From positions 1 through 64,000 of the forward strand of contig NZ_LZSO01000008.1 of NCBI RefSeq assembly GCF_001665785.1: DNA of 64,000 bases. Reading direction: 5' to 3'. This DNA comes from Mycolicibacterium peregrinum. GTDB lineage: Bacteria; Actinomycetota; Actinomycetes; Mycobacteriales; Mycobacteriaceae. The notes beneath the pieces were generated by a model that saw only the letters and a list, made by a program, of their open reading frames with translations, was not told the origin of the DNA and made no database searches. A program made the translations under genes and the position numbers. Below are positions 1 through 8,628 of this stretch, in pieces; positions within the stretch are counted from its first letter, which is position 1; each line of letters starts with the position of its first letter.

Positions 1-138
1 GCCACCAGCAAAGCCCAAGCCGGCGCCCCTGCCCCAGTCACCAAACGCGCACGCTCACGTGAGGCAACGAACCCCCTTCGCGCGCATCTTGACGTGAGGC
101 AACAGGCCGACACGGGCGGCGGACACTGTGCAACGGTC
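1..138. other. Window edge upstream of nei2 end; no assignable gene
   Basis: Two plus-strand frames are open from the window edge. Frame 2 stops at 95-97 after a Pro/Ala/Lys-rich stretch. Frame 1 runs on antisense through nei2. Either could be the low-complexity C-terminus of a gene outside the window, but nothing identifies it. A 12-base direct repeat (ACGTGAGGCAAC) occurs at 57-68 and about 91-102, and the first copy overlaps the palindrome CTCACGTGAG. No function is assigned. Confidence 0.3.
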
Positions 139-891
139 TTACGTTTGACACGTCGGACACCAGTACGTCACCCGGTCGCCGCCTTTGTCGGTCTCGATCA
201 ATGTCCCGCAGCGGCGGCAGGGCTCCCCGGCGCGGCCGTACACCCACAGCTGTCGTCCATGGCGTGTGTCCCCGGTCGTGGTGCGGTTCCACCGGGACCG
301 GTTGAGCCAGAGCATGTCCCGGGCGCGTTGCACGACGCGAAGGGGATCGGTCAGCGAGCTCACGGGAGAGGTGGGAAGCCGACCGAAGACGAAACATAGC
401 TCGTTGCAGTAGACGTTGCCCACGCCTGCCATCACCCGCTGGTCGAGCAGGGCCGGTGCCAGGGCCCGATCGGGATCGGCGGTCAGATTGGCCACGGCAG
501 TGCGGGGTTCCCAGTCGGGGCCGAGCAGATCCGGACCCAGATGCTCCACCGCAGCCATGTCGGCGTCGCGGTCCAGAACTTCCAGAACGCCGAGGTCGAT
601 CCCCGTCGCGCGGGTGTCGGCGGTCTCCAGCACGATCCGGATCCGGTGGGCGGCGCCTTTTGCCCACCCGATGCGCCAACTGCCCTCCATCTTGAGATGA
701 GAGTGAATGCTGGCCGGACCCACCCGAATGAACAAGTGCTTGCCACGGCTGAGCACTTCGTCGACCACCTGCCCGGTCAGGTCGACCGTGGCGTAGCGGG
801 GCACCCTGATGTCGCAGCGGGTCAACGTCTTACCCACCAGCGCGTCACGAAGCGCCGTGGCGGTATGGAAGACGGTGTCGCCTTCGGGCAT
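139..891 (-). CDS. nei2: Fpg/Nei family DNA glycosylase (Nei2, endonuclease VIII)
   Basis: Base-excision-repair glycosylase/AP lyase for oxidised bases. The N-terminus is MPEGDTV, with the catalytic Pro2 and Glu3 that define Fpg/Nei enzymes. The central helix-two-turn-helix contains an [17 protein letters not shown] stretch, and the protein ends in a four-cysteine zinc finger (CRRC and CPTC). At 250 residues it has normal family length and looks intact. It is the last gene of a minus-strand set after an SDR (3-base gap) and lhr. The lhr-nei neighbourhood is known from M. tuberculosis (Rv3296-Rv3297), which supports the Nei2 assignment. Whether repair and helicase functions are coupled is inference. 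Confidence 0.93.
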   Translation of the reverse strand: MPEGDTVFHTATALRDALVGKTLTRCDIRVPRYATVDLTGQVVDEVLSRGKHLFIRVGPASIHSHLKMEGSWRIGWAKGAAHRIRIVLETADTRATGIDLGVLEVLDRDADMAAVEHLGPDLLGPDWEPRTAVANLTADPDRALAPALLDQRVMAGVGNVYCNELCFVFGRLPTSPVSSLTDPLRVVQRARDMLWLNRSRWNRTTTGDTRHGRQLWVYGRAGEPCRRCGTLIETDKGGDRVTYWCPTCQT

Positions 892-894
892 GCC

Positions 895-1842
895 CTATTG
901 AACCAGTCGCAGCGAAAGCTCCCACAATCGTTGCGCGTTGGCCGGGTCCAGTGCATACGGCGCGACGCCCGATATGCCGAACTCGTCGCGGCGATCGACG
1001 ACGGTGGCTTCGTTGCAGTCGTCGAAGTAACGTCCGCCGACTCCCTCCAGCAGCGGTGAGGCTGCCAGCAGCACCGAGGTGGCCGCGCCCTGTTCGACCG
1101 TTTTGAGCCGGCTGCCGGCTTCCCGGAACCGTTGAGCCGCCTGTGCGCCATAGGCCGGGTCGAGATGGCGTTGCAGGGCCGTGAGGATGCCGCCGGGCAT
1201 CAAGGCGTTGGCAGTGATTCCGTCGTCGGCCCAGCGGCGGGTGGCTTCCACTGCGAACAACACGTTGGCGGTCTTCGACTGGCCGTATGCCCCGAACGGG
1301 TCGTAGTCGCGGAACGCATAGTCGATGTCGTCGAACACGACGGGGGAGCGCAGGTGCCCGGACGAGCTGACAGAGACTACGCGGGCGCCCCCTGCCGCGG
1401 AGAGGGCCCGGTGCAGGCCGGTGGCGAGGGTGAAATGGCCGAGATGATTGGTCGCGAACTGCAGTTCGTGGCCGGTGGACGACACCGTGAGGTCCTGCAC
1501 GGCCATGACCCCCGCGTTGTTGACCAGAATGTGCAGCGCCCCGGACCAGGCCCGGGCGAATGACCTCACACTGTTGAGATCGGTCAGGTCCAGGGCGGCC
1601 ACCCGGATTTCGTTGTTTCCGGTCGACGCGCGCAGCTCGGCGGCGACGCGATCGCCTGCGGTGGTGTCACGGACGGCCAATGTCACGGCGGCTCCAGCGG
1701 CTGCAAGCGCTCGTGCCGTTTCGATGCCGATCCCCGATGCGGCGCCGGTGATGATGGCCGAGCGCCCGGTCAGGTCGACCCCGGCGATCACATCCGACGC
1801 GGTCGATTCGAAGTCGAAGGGCGTGGTGATGGGAGCGGTCAT
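895..1842 (-). CDS. Short-chain dehydrogenase/reductase, retinol-dehydrogenase-like
   Basis: NAD(P)-dependent oxidoreductase with a complete classical SDR signature: TGAASGIG cofactor loop near the N-terminus, NNAG motif, and a catalytic YGQSK (Tyr and Lys). The length of about 315 residues and the DIDYAFRDYDPFGAYGQSK region resemble the WW-domain-oxidoreductase/retinol-dehydrogenase branch, so the substrate is probably a lipophilic alcohol or ketone, but this cannot be read from sequence. I place the start at the ATG at 1842, because the only upstream starts are three consecutive TTG codons up to 1857. It lies between lhr and nei2 with short gaps (about 42 and 3 bases), suggesting co-transcription. 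No role in repair is implied. Confidence 0.85.
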   Translation of the reverse strand: MTAPITTPFDFESTASDVIAGVDLTGRSAIITGAASGIGIETARALAAAGAAVTLAVRDTTAGDRVAAELRASTGNNEIRVAALDLTDLNSVRSFARAWSGALHILVNNAGVMAVQDLTVSSTGHELQFATNHLGHFTLATGLHRALSAAGGARVVSVSSSGHLRSPVVFDDIDYAFRDYDPFGAYGQSKTANVLFAVEATRRWADDGITANALMPGGILTALQRHLDPAYGAQAAQRFREAGSRLKTVEQGAATSVLLAASPLLEGVGGRYFDDCNEATVVDRRDEFGISGVAPYALDPANAQRLWELSLRLVQ

Positions 1843-1884
1843 GCGTTTCAACAACAACGCATGCCCAGGTGCTGTTCCCCGCGG

Positions 1885-4800
1885 CTACCGAAGCCGCAGG
1901 CCGCGTGGCGTGCGAGCGAACCCGACGCCGATCAGCGCCTCTTGCACGGTGGCGCGATCATCGTCGACCGCGGGATCGAGTACGGCAACCCCGTTGATCC
2001 GCTCGACCAGTAGTGACGGCATGCGCCCGGCGCTCACGAGTTCGGCCAGCGCTCCCGCGGCGGCTCGCTGTGTGTCGGGATCGGAAGTGAAGCTGAGCAG
2101 GGCCTTGCCACCACGTTCCAGGAACCACACCAACTGTCCGTCGACGAGTGCGACAAGGGCGCCGGCCTTGCGACCGGGTCGATGGGCATCGGTGTCGCCT
2201 GAGCGATCGGGCCAGGCCAACGCGGCACCGTACGGGTTGGCCGGGTCGGTCGCGGCGAGCATGACGGCGTGGTACTCGGGGCGCCGCGGATCGACTCCGT
2301 CGAGATAGGACCGGAGCCGGTCGACGGTCGAGGCCGCGGCGAACTGGGCTCCGCCGAGTGACTCGACGAAGTAGCCCCGCTGGCAGCGGCCGGCATCCTC
2401 GAATGCACTCAACACCTTGTACAACGTGGCGAACCCGCCCGGCACGCCCTCAGCTGCCGCCGCCCCCTTGGTCAGCACCCCGTGCCGGTTCAACAGCAGC
2501 TCGGCCTGGAAGTGCGCCCGCACTGTTGAATCCAGTTCGGCACCAGGCAATGCCGACCACCGGCCGGACACCATCGGATCGGCCGCGCGGCTGTGCGGGC
2601 GTGCGACGCTGTAACGGCTGAGTCGTGGCGGACGCTGACGCTGACGGTGTGCGGGTGCCCCTGACCGGCGGGGACCAGACAACATCGCCCGCACCGGAGC
2701 GAAGGTGTCGCCGGTGACCCAGCCGGCCCAGATTAGTTCCCACAGAGCCGTTTTGAGCTCGGATTCGGCGGTTTGATCGGTCAGCTGACGGAAGAAATAC
2801 GCTCCGCCGTGCCCCAGCGTCTCCATGATGGCCCGGTGGGTGTCGGTGAAGTCGATCTCTGCAGGGACCGGCAGCGTCAGCGGCGCCGTTTCGGCCAAGT
2901 GGAACGTCACCCAACCGTCACTGCTGCCGATCTGGCCGGCGCCGGACCACATGACTTCCCCGGAGGCCAGCAGCTCATCCAACATGGCCGGCTGATAGTC
3001 GCGAACTCGCTGCCCGAACACCAGCGATTCCACGGCCGACGCAGGAAGGAGGACCCCGGCCAGTTGCTCGATCACCGAGGCCAACCCGTCGATACCCGAG
3101 CTGTGGCTGGACCCGACGTGCTGCCAGGACGGGAGGAAGCGACCGTAGGCCGCGGTGCTGACGGGCTCGACCTGAGCGCGCAACGCGGCCAACGAGCGAC
3201 GGCGCAGGATGCGCAGCACCTCGGTGTCGCACCATTGGTCGCCGGGAAGATCATCAACGAATTCCCCGCGCACCAGTCGGCCGTCGACCGCCATGCGGCC
3301 CAACACATCTGCGGTCACCCGCAGGCCGAGCCCGAACCGTGCGGCCACCTCGGCGGTGGTGAACGGGCCGTGGGTGCGGGCGTAGCGTCCGATCAGATCC
3401 CCGAGGGGGTCGTCGACGGATTCGGTGAAGGCCATGGGCACCCCGACGGGTACCGGTGCACCGACCCCGTCGCGCAACAGTCCGATGTCTTCCACTGCTG
3501 CCCACCAGGTCTGACCGGCATAGGCGACGGGCAGTGCGCGTTTGGCGGCGTGCAGCCCGTCGAGCCAGCCCCCGATGGTGTCGGTGGTGGCGCGCTCGGC
3601 GATCTCGGCCTCGGTGAGCGGGCCGAGCATCCGCAGCAGGTCGGCCACCGCCTCGGCGTCGCGGGCAGCCCGCTCCTCGGTGAGGTGCTGCAGCTGGGCC
3701 GACGTCGAGGCGACGACCGCCGGATCCAGCAGTTCACGGAGCTCCACCCGGCCGAGCAGCTCGGACAGCAGAACGGTGTCCAGTGCCAGTGCGGCAGCGC
3801 GCCGTTCGGCCAGCGGGCTGTCGCCTTCGTACATGAAGGCGCCCACATAGCCGAACAACAGCGAGGCGGCGAACGGCGACGGGGTCGCGGTTTCCACGTC
3901 GACAACCCGCAGCCGGCGTTGGGCCACCCGGCGCATCAGTTCGGTCAGGGCGGGCACGTCGTACACGTCCTGCAGGCATTCCCGGACCGTTTCCAGCACG
4001 ATCGGGAAGTCCGGGTACTTGCGGGCGATATCGAGCAATTGCGCGGCGCGTTGCCGTTGATGCCACAACGGGGACCGCTTGCCCGGGTGCCGGCGTGGCA
4101 GCAGCAGAGCTCTCGCGGCGCATTCGCGGAAGCGGGATGCGAACAACGCCGAGCCGCCCACCTCGGCCGTGACGATCGGTTCGATCTCGTCGGCGTCGAA
4201 CACGAACAGGTCTGCGCCTGGTGGGGTTTCGCCGCTGTCGGGTAGCCGCACGATGATGCCGTCGTCTGAGGCTGTGGGCTTCTCGTCGATGCCATAGCGT
4301 TCCCGCAACCGTCGGCCGACCGCCAGGGCCAGCGGCCCATGGACCCGCAGGCCGTACGGTGAATGCAGGATCACCCGCCAATCGCCCAGCTCATCCCGGA
4401 AGCGCTCCACCACAAAAGTGCTGTCGCTGGGCACGACGCCGGTGGCGTCGCGCTGATCGTGCAGCAGCTGGTACAGGTTGTCGGTGGCGAATCCGGCGAA
4501 ACCCATTGCCTGGCAACGCTCATCGAACTCGGCGCGGCTGAGTGCGGCGAGTTCCCCGGTGAACGCCCCGACTGCCGCGCCCAATTCGGCGGGCCGTCCC
4601 ACACTGTCGCCACGCCAGAACGGCAACCGGGCCGGCTGACCCGGGGCGGGGATCACCAAGACTCGGTCGTGGGTGATCTCGGTGATCCGCCAACTGGTGG
4701 CGCCCAGGGAGATGACGTCGCCCGGGCGGGATTCGTAGACCATCTCTTCGTCGAGTTCGCCGACCCGGGAGGGCTTTTCCGATTCGGTGGCCAGGTAGAC

Positions 4801-6405
4801 GGTGAACAGCCCGCGGTCGGGGATGGCCCCACCAGAGGTGACTGCCAGGCGCTGGGCACCCGGGCGGCCGGTCAGGGTGCCATGGTCGCGGTCGTAGACC
4901 AGGCGTGGCCGCAGCTCGGCGAACTCCGTGGACGGATACTTCCCGGACAACAGATCCAATGTGGCTTCGAACGCACTGCGCGGGAGCGTGGCGAACGGAG
5001 CGCTACGGCGCACCGCGTCGAACCAGGCGTCGGCATCCACCGGTTCCAGCGCGGCCGCCGCGACCGTGTGCTGGGCCAGCACGTCGAGCGGGTTGGCCGG
5101 CACGTGCATGGTCTCGATGTCGCCGGAGCGCATGCGCTGCACCGTCACCGCGCAGCCGATGAGATCGGTGCGGTGCTTCGGGAACAGCACGCCCTGGGAG
5201 ATCTCGCCGACCTGGTGCCCGGCACGTCCGATGCGTTGCAGCCCGCTGGCCACCGATGGCGGCGACTCGACCTGGATCACCAGATCGACCGCACCCATGT
5301 CGATACCCAGCTCGAGGCTGGAGGTGGCGACCACGGCGCGTAGCCGGCCGCTCTTGAGGTCGTCTTCGACCTGTGCCCGCTGCTCCTTGCTGACCGACCC
5401 GTGGTGGGCCCGGGCCAGTAGTGTCGGCGCACCGTTGGCCTGCCCGCTGGCCACGAGTTGGGCCGGGGCACCACCGCCGACCTGAGGGTTGTGGTCGAGT
5501 GAGAGCTCGACTCCGGTCCGCTCGGCGTGGATCTCGTTGAGACGTGAGGTCAGCCGCTCGGCCAGCCGGCGGGAGTTGGCGAACACGATCGAGGACTGGT
5601 GTGACTCGATCAGGTCAACGATGCGCTCCTCGACGTCCGGCCAGATGCTGTTGTTGTCGAGGTTTGCCATGTCCGGCACCGGGACCTGTACGGAGAGGTC
5701 GAAGGTCTTGCCGGACGGCGGGGCGACGATGGTGGTCGGGGCCTGCCCGGAAAGGAACCGGGCCACCTCCTCGGGGGGACGCACCGTGGCCGACAACCCG
5801 ATCCGCTGGGCAGGTTTGTCGAGTAGCTGGTCGAGCCGTTCGAGTGAAAGGGCCAGGTGCGCACCACGTTTGGTGGCGGCCACGGCGTGGACTTCGTCGA
5901 CGATCACCGTCCGGACCGAGGCGAGGGTCTCGCGGGCCGCCGAGGTCAGCATCAGGAACAGGGATTCCGGAGTGGTGATCAGGATGTCGGGGGGCTTGGC
6001 CAGCATCGCGCGGCGCGCACTGGGTGGGGTGTCCCCGGAGCGCACGCCGACGCTGATGGAAGGGGCCGGCACCCCGTGCCGTTCGGCCACCCGGGTGATC
6101 CCGGTCAGCGGGGTGCGCAGGTTGCGTTCGACGTCGACGGCCAGCGCCTTGAGCGGTGACACGTAGAGCACCGTGGTGCCGGAACGGGGGTCAGGCGGCA
6201 ACTGGGCCAGCTCATCGATGGCCCACAGGAACGCAGCGAGGGTCTTGCCCGAACCGGTGGGGGCGATGACCAGGGTGTTATCGCCTCCGGCGATGGCGGA
6301 CCAGGCCTGGGCCTGCGCCGCCGTCGGCGCCGGGAAGGCAGCCGTGAACCACTCCCGGGTCAGCGCACTGAACCGGGCCAGCGGATCGGCCGGCGTGGTG
6401 GTCAT
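1885..6405 (-). CDS. lhr: Lhr ATP-dependent helicase (large superfamily 2 helicase)
   Basis: A 1506-residue superfamily 2 helicase. The Walker A sequence GSGKT is at residues 51-55, the DEVH box at about 170-173, and motif VI (QRIGRAGHQ) about 220 residues later. A long C-terminal region follows, as in full-length Lhr rather than Lhr-core. Mycobacterial Lhr is a DNA-dependent ATPase and 3'-5' translocase that unwinds RNA:DNA hybrids and is induced by DNA damage (established for the family). It follows the TetR gene by about 35 bases and precedes the SDR and nei2 on the same strand. The frame is intact. Large antisense open frames inside it are shadows. Confidence 0.95.
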   Translation of the reverse strand: MTTTPADPLARFSALTREWFTAAFPAPTAAQAQAWSAIAGGDNTLVIAPTGSGKTLAAFLWAIDELAQLPPDPRSGTTVLYVSPLKALAVDVERNLRTPLTGITRVAERHGVPAPSISVGVRSGDTPPSARRAMLAKPPDILITTPESLFLMLTSAARETLASVRTVIVDEVHAVAATKRGAHLALSLERLDQLLDKPAQRIGLSATVRPPEEVARFLSGQAPTTIVAPPSGKTFDLSVQVPVPDMANLDNNSIWPDVEERIVDLIESHQSSIVFANSRRLAERLTSRLNEIHAERTGVELSLDHNPQVGGGAPAQLVASGQANGAPTLLARAHHGSVSKEQRAQVEDDLKSGRLRAVVATSSLELGIDMGAVDLVIQVESPPSVASGLQRIGRAGHQVGEISQGVLFPKHRTDLIGCAVTVQRMRSGDIETMHVPANPLDVLAQHTVAAAALEPVDADAWFDAVRRSAPFATLPRSAFEATLDLLSGKYPSTEFAELRPRLVYDRDHGTLTGRPGAQRLAVTSGGAIPDRGLFTVYLATESEKPSRVGELDEEMVYESRPGDVISLGATSWRITEITHDRVLVIPAPGQPARLPFWRGDSVGRPAELGAAVGAFTGELAALSRAEFDERCQAMGFAGFATDNLYQLLHDQRDATGVVPSDSTFVVERFRDELGDWRVILHSPYGLRVHGPLALAVGRRLRERYGIDEKPTASDDGIIVRLPDSGETPPGADLFVFDADEIEPIVTAEVGGSALFASRFRECAARALLLPRRHPGKRSPLWHQRQRAAQLLDIARKYPDFPIVLETVRECLQDVYDVPALTELMRRVAQRRLRVVDVETATPSPFAASLLFGYVGAFMYEGDSPLAERRAAALALDTVLLSELLGRVELRELLDPAVVASTSAQLQHLTEERAARDAEAVADLLRMLGPLTEAEIAERATTDTIGGWLDGLHAAKRALPVAYAGQTWWAAVEDIGLLRDGVGAPVPVGVPMAFTESVDDPLGDLIGRYARTHGPFTTAEVAARFGLGLRVTADVLGRMAVDGRLVRGEFVDDLPGDQWCDTEVLRILRRRSLAALRAQVEPVSTAAYGRFLPSWQHVGSSHSSGIDGLASVIEQLAGVLLPASAVESLVFGQRVRDYQPAMLDELLASGEVMWSGAGQIGSSDGWVTFHLAETAPLTLPVPAEIDFTDTHRAIMETLGHGGAYFFRQLTDQTAESELKTALWELIWAGWVTGDTFAPVRAMLSGPRRSGAPAHRQRQRPPRLSRYSVARPHSRAADPMVSGRWSALPGAELDSTVRAHFQAELLLNRHGVLTKGAAAAEGVPGGFATLYKVLSAFEDAGRCQRGYFVESLGGAQFAAASTVDRLRSYLDGVDPRRPEYHAVMLAATDPANPYGAALAWPDRSGDTDAHRPGRKAGALVALVDGQLVWFLERGGKALLSFTSDPDTQRAAAGALAELVSAGRMPSLLVERINGVAVLDPAVDDDRATVQEALIGVGFARTPRGLRLR

Positions 6406-6440
6406 CTGGTCATCTTGCCGCGCGGCACCGACAAGTGGCG

Positions 6441-7094
6441 TCAGCGCTGTTCAGGAGCGGCCGCACACACCAACTCGGCGGGCAGCCCCGGGACCCGGCC
6501 GATGGCGTCGAGCAGGGCATGCGCGCACATGTCGGCGACGAATCCGGCGTCGATCGAGGGATCTTTGAGCCGTTGCCGGCACATCTCGAAGGTCAGGGCC
6601 AGCCAGCCGTAGACGGTGGCCCGCAGGTCGCGTTCGACCTTGGCGTCCAGCGGCTCGGATACCGCGTCGCTGATCCCGCCCATGATCCGGTCGGCCTGGC
6701 GATCGTTGTCGATATCGTCCACCCCGCGCAGCACCGGGTCTGTGCGGCCCAGGCCCATGTAGGCCGCCCACGCGCCGTGCGGGTGTTCCTCGTCGTAGCG
6801 CAGATAGGCCAGGACCCCGGCGCGTAGCTGGCCGAACAGGCTTTGACCAGGCTCGGGCGGGGTGCTGGTGGCCTCGAACAAGCGCTCGCCCTCGGCTCGG
6901 ACGACCGCGGCGAAGAAGGCCCGCTTGTCGGGGAAGTAGTGGTACATCAGGGCCCGCGACACCCCGGCGCGCTCAGCGATCTCGTCGATGCGGACCTCGT
7001 CGTACGGCCGCTGGCCGAACACCTCGGCTCCCAGCGCCAACAGCTCGTTGCGTCTGTCGGCGGGGGACAGCCGGCGTCTCGACTCGGCACCCAC
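6441..7094 (-). CDS. TetR family transcriptional regulator
   Basis: A 217-residue TetR/AcrR repressor. The N-terminal helix-turn-helix is typical (IDEIAERAGVSRALMYHYFPDKRAFFAAV, about residues 38-66, shown here only to mark the domain). The C-terminal ligand domain is variable. The start is a GTG. It is divergent from the cytochrome P450 gene across a 62-base gap that contains an imperfect inverted repeat (7121-7140), and it is followed on its own strand by lhr. The arrangement resembles M. tuberculosis Rv3295-Rv3296. The inferred targets are itself and the P450; the inducer is unknown. Confidence 0.88.
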   Translation of the reverse strand: MGAESRRRLSPADRRNELLALGAEVFGQRPYDEVRIDEIAERAGVSRALMYHYFPDKRAFFAAVVRAEGERLFEATSTPPEPGQSLFGQLRAGVLAYLRYDEEHPHGAWAAYMGLGRTDPVLRGVDDIDNDRQADRIMGGISDAVSEPLDAKVERDLRATVYGWLALTFEMCRQRLKDPSIDAGFVADMCAHALLDAIGRVPGLPAELVCAAAPEQR

Positions 7095-7120
7095 GACTGC
7101 AGCCTAACGCGACGGCTTTA

Positions 7121-7140
7121 CTTGACACATGTATAACAAG
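7121..7140. promoter_or_regulatory. Candidate TetR operator/promoter between TetR and P450 genes
   Basis: The sequence CTTGACACATGTATAACAAG has inverted CTTG...CAAG ends 12 bases apart around ACATGT, in the only intergenic space between the divergent TetR and P450 genes. A TTGACA hexamer lies inside it, 29 bases before the P450 ATG, so an operator here could cover promoter elements. The symmetry is imperfect and binding is inferred from position. Confidence 0.4.
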
Positions 7141-7156
7141 GCGGAATCTTGGTGTC

Positions 7157-8548
7157 ATGACCGTCGTGGGAGCGCGGACCTCACCCGAGGGTGCCAAGTA
7201 TCCGAAACTGCCCCACCCACCGCGGCGGGTGCCCCTGCTGGGTGACGTCTTCGGCCTTCAGCCGGATTCCTCGATGCAGAACGCCATGGGCATGGCCGAG
7301 CTCGGGCCGATCTGCGAATTCCGGTTCCTCGGTGCCCGCTACGTGGTGGCCGCCGGTGCCGACGCGGTCAACGATCTCAACGACGAAACCCGGTTCTGCA
7401 AGCATGTGGGCCCCGATATCGAGGCCCTGCGGATCGTGGCCGGCGACGGACTGTTCACCGCCTACAACGACGAGCCGAACTGGCTCTCGGCGCATCAACT
7501 GCTCATGCCTGCGTTCAGTCAGTCCGCGATGCGCCGCTACCACGCGGTGATGTTCGGCGTCGCCGATGAGCTCACCGACCGTTGGGATCGGCGGGCCGGC
7601 TCCGGCGAAACCGTCGATGTCTCGGCCGACACCACCCGGGTCACCCTGGAGACCATCGGGCGGTGCACCGCGGGCTATTCGTTCCGGTGTTTCCAGAGCG
7701 ACACCGTGCACCCGTTCGTCGCACACATGGTCTCGGCGCTGCTGGGCGCCGACCGCCTCGGGGTGCTGCGGGAGACGTTCCTGCCCGCGTTCGTCTACCG
7801 GCGCTACGAGCGCCGGCTCCGCCGCGACGCACGCTATCTGCACGGCCTGGCCGACGACATCGTCGCCGCACGGCGGACGCAGCCGTCGGGGCGCCACGAC
7901 GACATGTTGCAGATCATGCTGGAGTCCGATCTCGACGCCGCCAACATCCGCTACCAGCTGATCAACTTTCTGATTGCGGGGCATGAAACCACCTCAGGTG
8001 CCTTGTCATTCGCGCTGTACTACCTGTCGCGGCACCCGGAGGTGTTGGCCCGGGCCCGCACCGAGGTCGAGGAGGTGTGGGGCGACGAGCGGCGGCCCGA
8101 GTTCGAGAAGATCGCCAAACTGCGGTATGTCCGGCGGGTTCTGGACGAGTCAATGCGGTTGCAGCCGACGGTTCCGGCCTACTACCGGGCGGCCCGCCAG
8201 GACACCGTGCTGGCCGGGATCCACCCGATGCGCAAGGGTGACTGGGCGCTGGCCCTGACCTCGACCCTGCACCGGGACCCGCGCTGGGGGCACGACCCGG
8301 AGGCATTCGACCCCGACCGGTTCACCCCGGAACAGATGCGGACGCGCCCAGGCGGCCTGTACAAGCCGTTCGGGACCGGTGAAAGATCTTGCATAGGTAG
8401 ACAGTTCGCGCTCCACGAAGCCGTGTTGATATTGGCCGTGCTGATCCGCCGTTATGAGCTGATCGCCGATCCGGACTACACCCTGCAGGTGCAGGAGCGC
8501 CTGACCATGATGCCGGCCGGCTTCCGGTTGAGCCTGCGGCGCCGCTAG
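7157..8548 (+). CDS. Cytochrome P450, CYP102 (BM3 haem-domain)-like
   Basis: A 463-residue stand-alone P450. Seen: the I-helix AGHETTSG (Ala274 to Gly281), the ExxR motif (ESMR), and the haem-binding loop FGTGERSCIG with the axial Cys412. Extended similarity around HETTSGALSFALYYL and GRQFALHEAVLIL is of the BM3/class II long-chain type, yet no reductase domain is fused, so it must use separate ferredoxin or flavodoxin partners. A fatty-acid-like substrate is inferred. Six codons around Cys412 (8384-8401) use AGA, TCT, TGC, ATA, GGT and AGA, unusual for this G+C-rich gene. It is divergent from a TetR gene that probably controls it. Confidence 0.9.
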   Translation: MTVVGARTSPEGAKYPKLPHPPRRVPLLGDVFGLQPDSSMQNAMGMAELGPICEFRFLGARYVVAAGADAVNDLNDETRFCKHVGPDIEALRIVAGDGLFTAYNDEPNWLSAHQLLMPAFSQSAMRRYHAVMFGVADELTDRWDRRAGSGETVDVSADTTRVTLETIGRCTAGYSFRCFQSDTVHPFVAHMVSALLGADRLGVLRETFLPAFVYRRYERRLRRDARYLHGLADDIVAARRTQPSGRHDDMLQIMLESDLDAANIRYQLINFLIAGHETTSGALSFALYYLSRHPEVLARARTEVEEVWGDERRPEFEKIAKLRYVRRVLDESMRLQPTVPAYYRAARQDTVLAGIHPMRKGDWALALTSTLHRDPRWGHDPEAFDPDRFTPEQMRTRPGGLYKPFGTGERSCIGRQFALHEAVLILAVLIRRYELIADPDYTLQVQERLTMMPAGFRLSLRRR

Positions 8549-8628
8549 CGTCGGCGTACCGCGCATGAATTGCCCCGATTCGGGGTACCGTTTTCGTGGA
8601 CAGGCCCGCAACGTCGTCAGGTCCGCGC

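Noticed and set aside
2773-4245. Long plus-strand open frame (about 490 codons) antisense to lhr
   Set aside because: High G+C DNA gives long antisense frames; the lhr helicase motifs on the other strand are unmistakable and the antisense protein has no recognisable domain.
8583-8596. GGGGTACC followed by GTTTT upstream of the LMF-like gene
   Set aside because: Boxes are in the wrong order for a SigF promoter.
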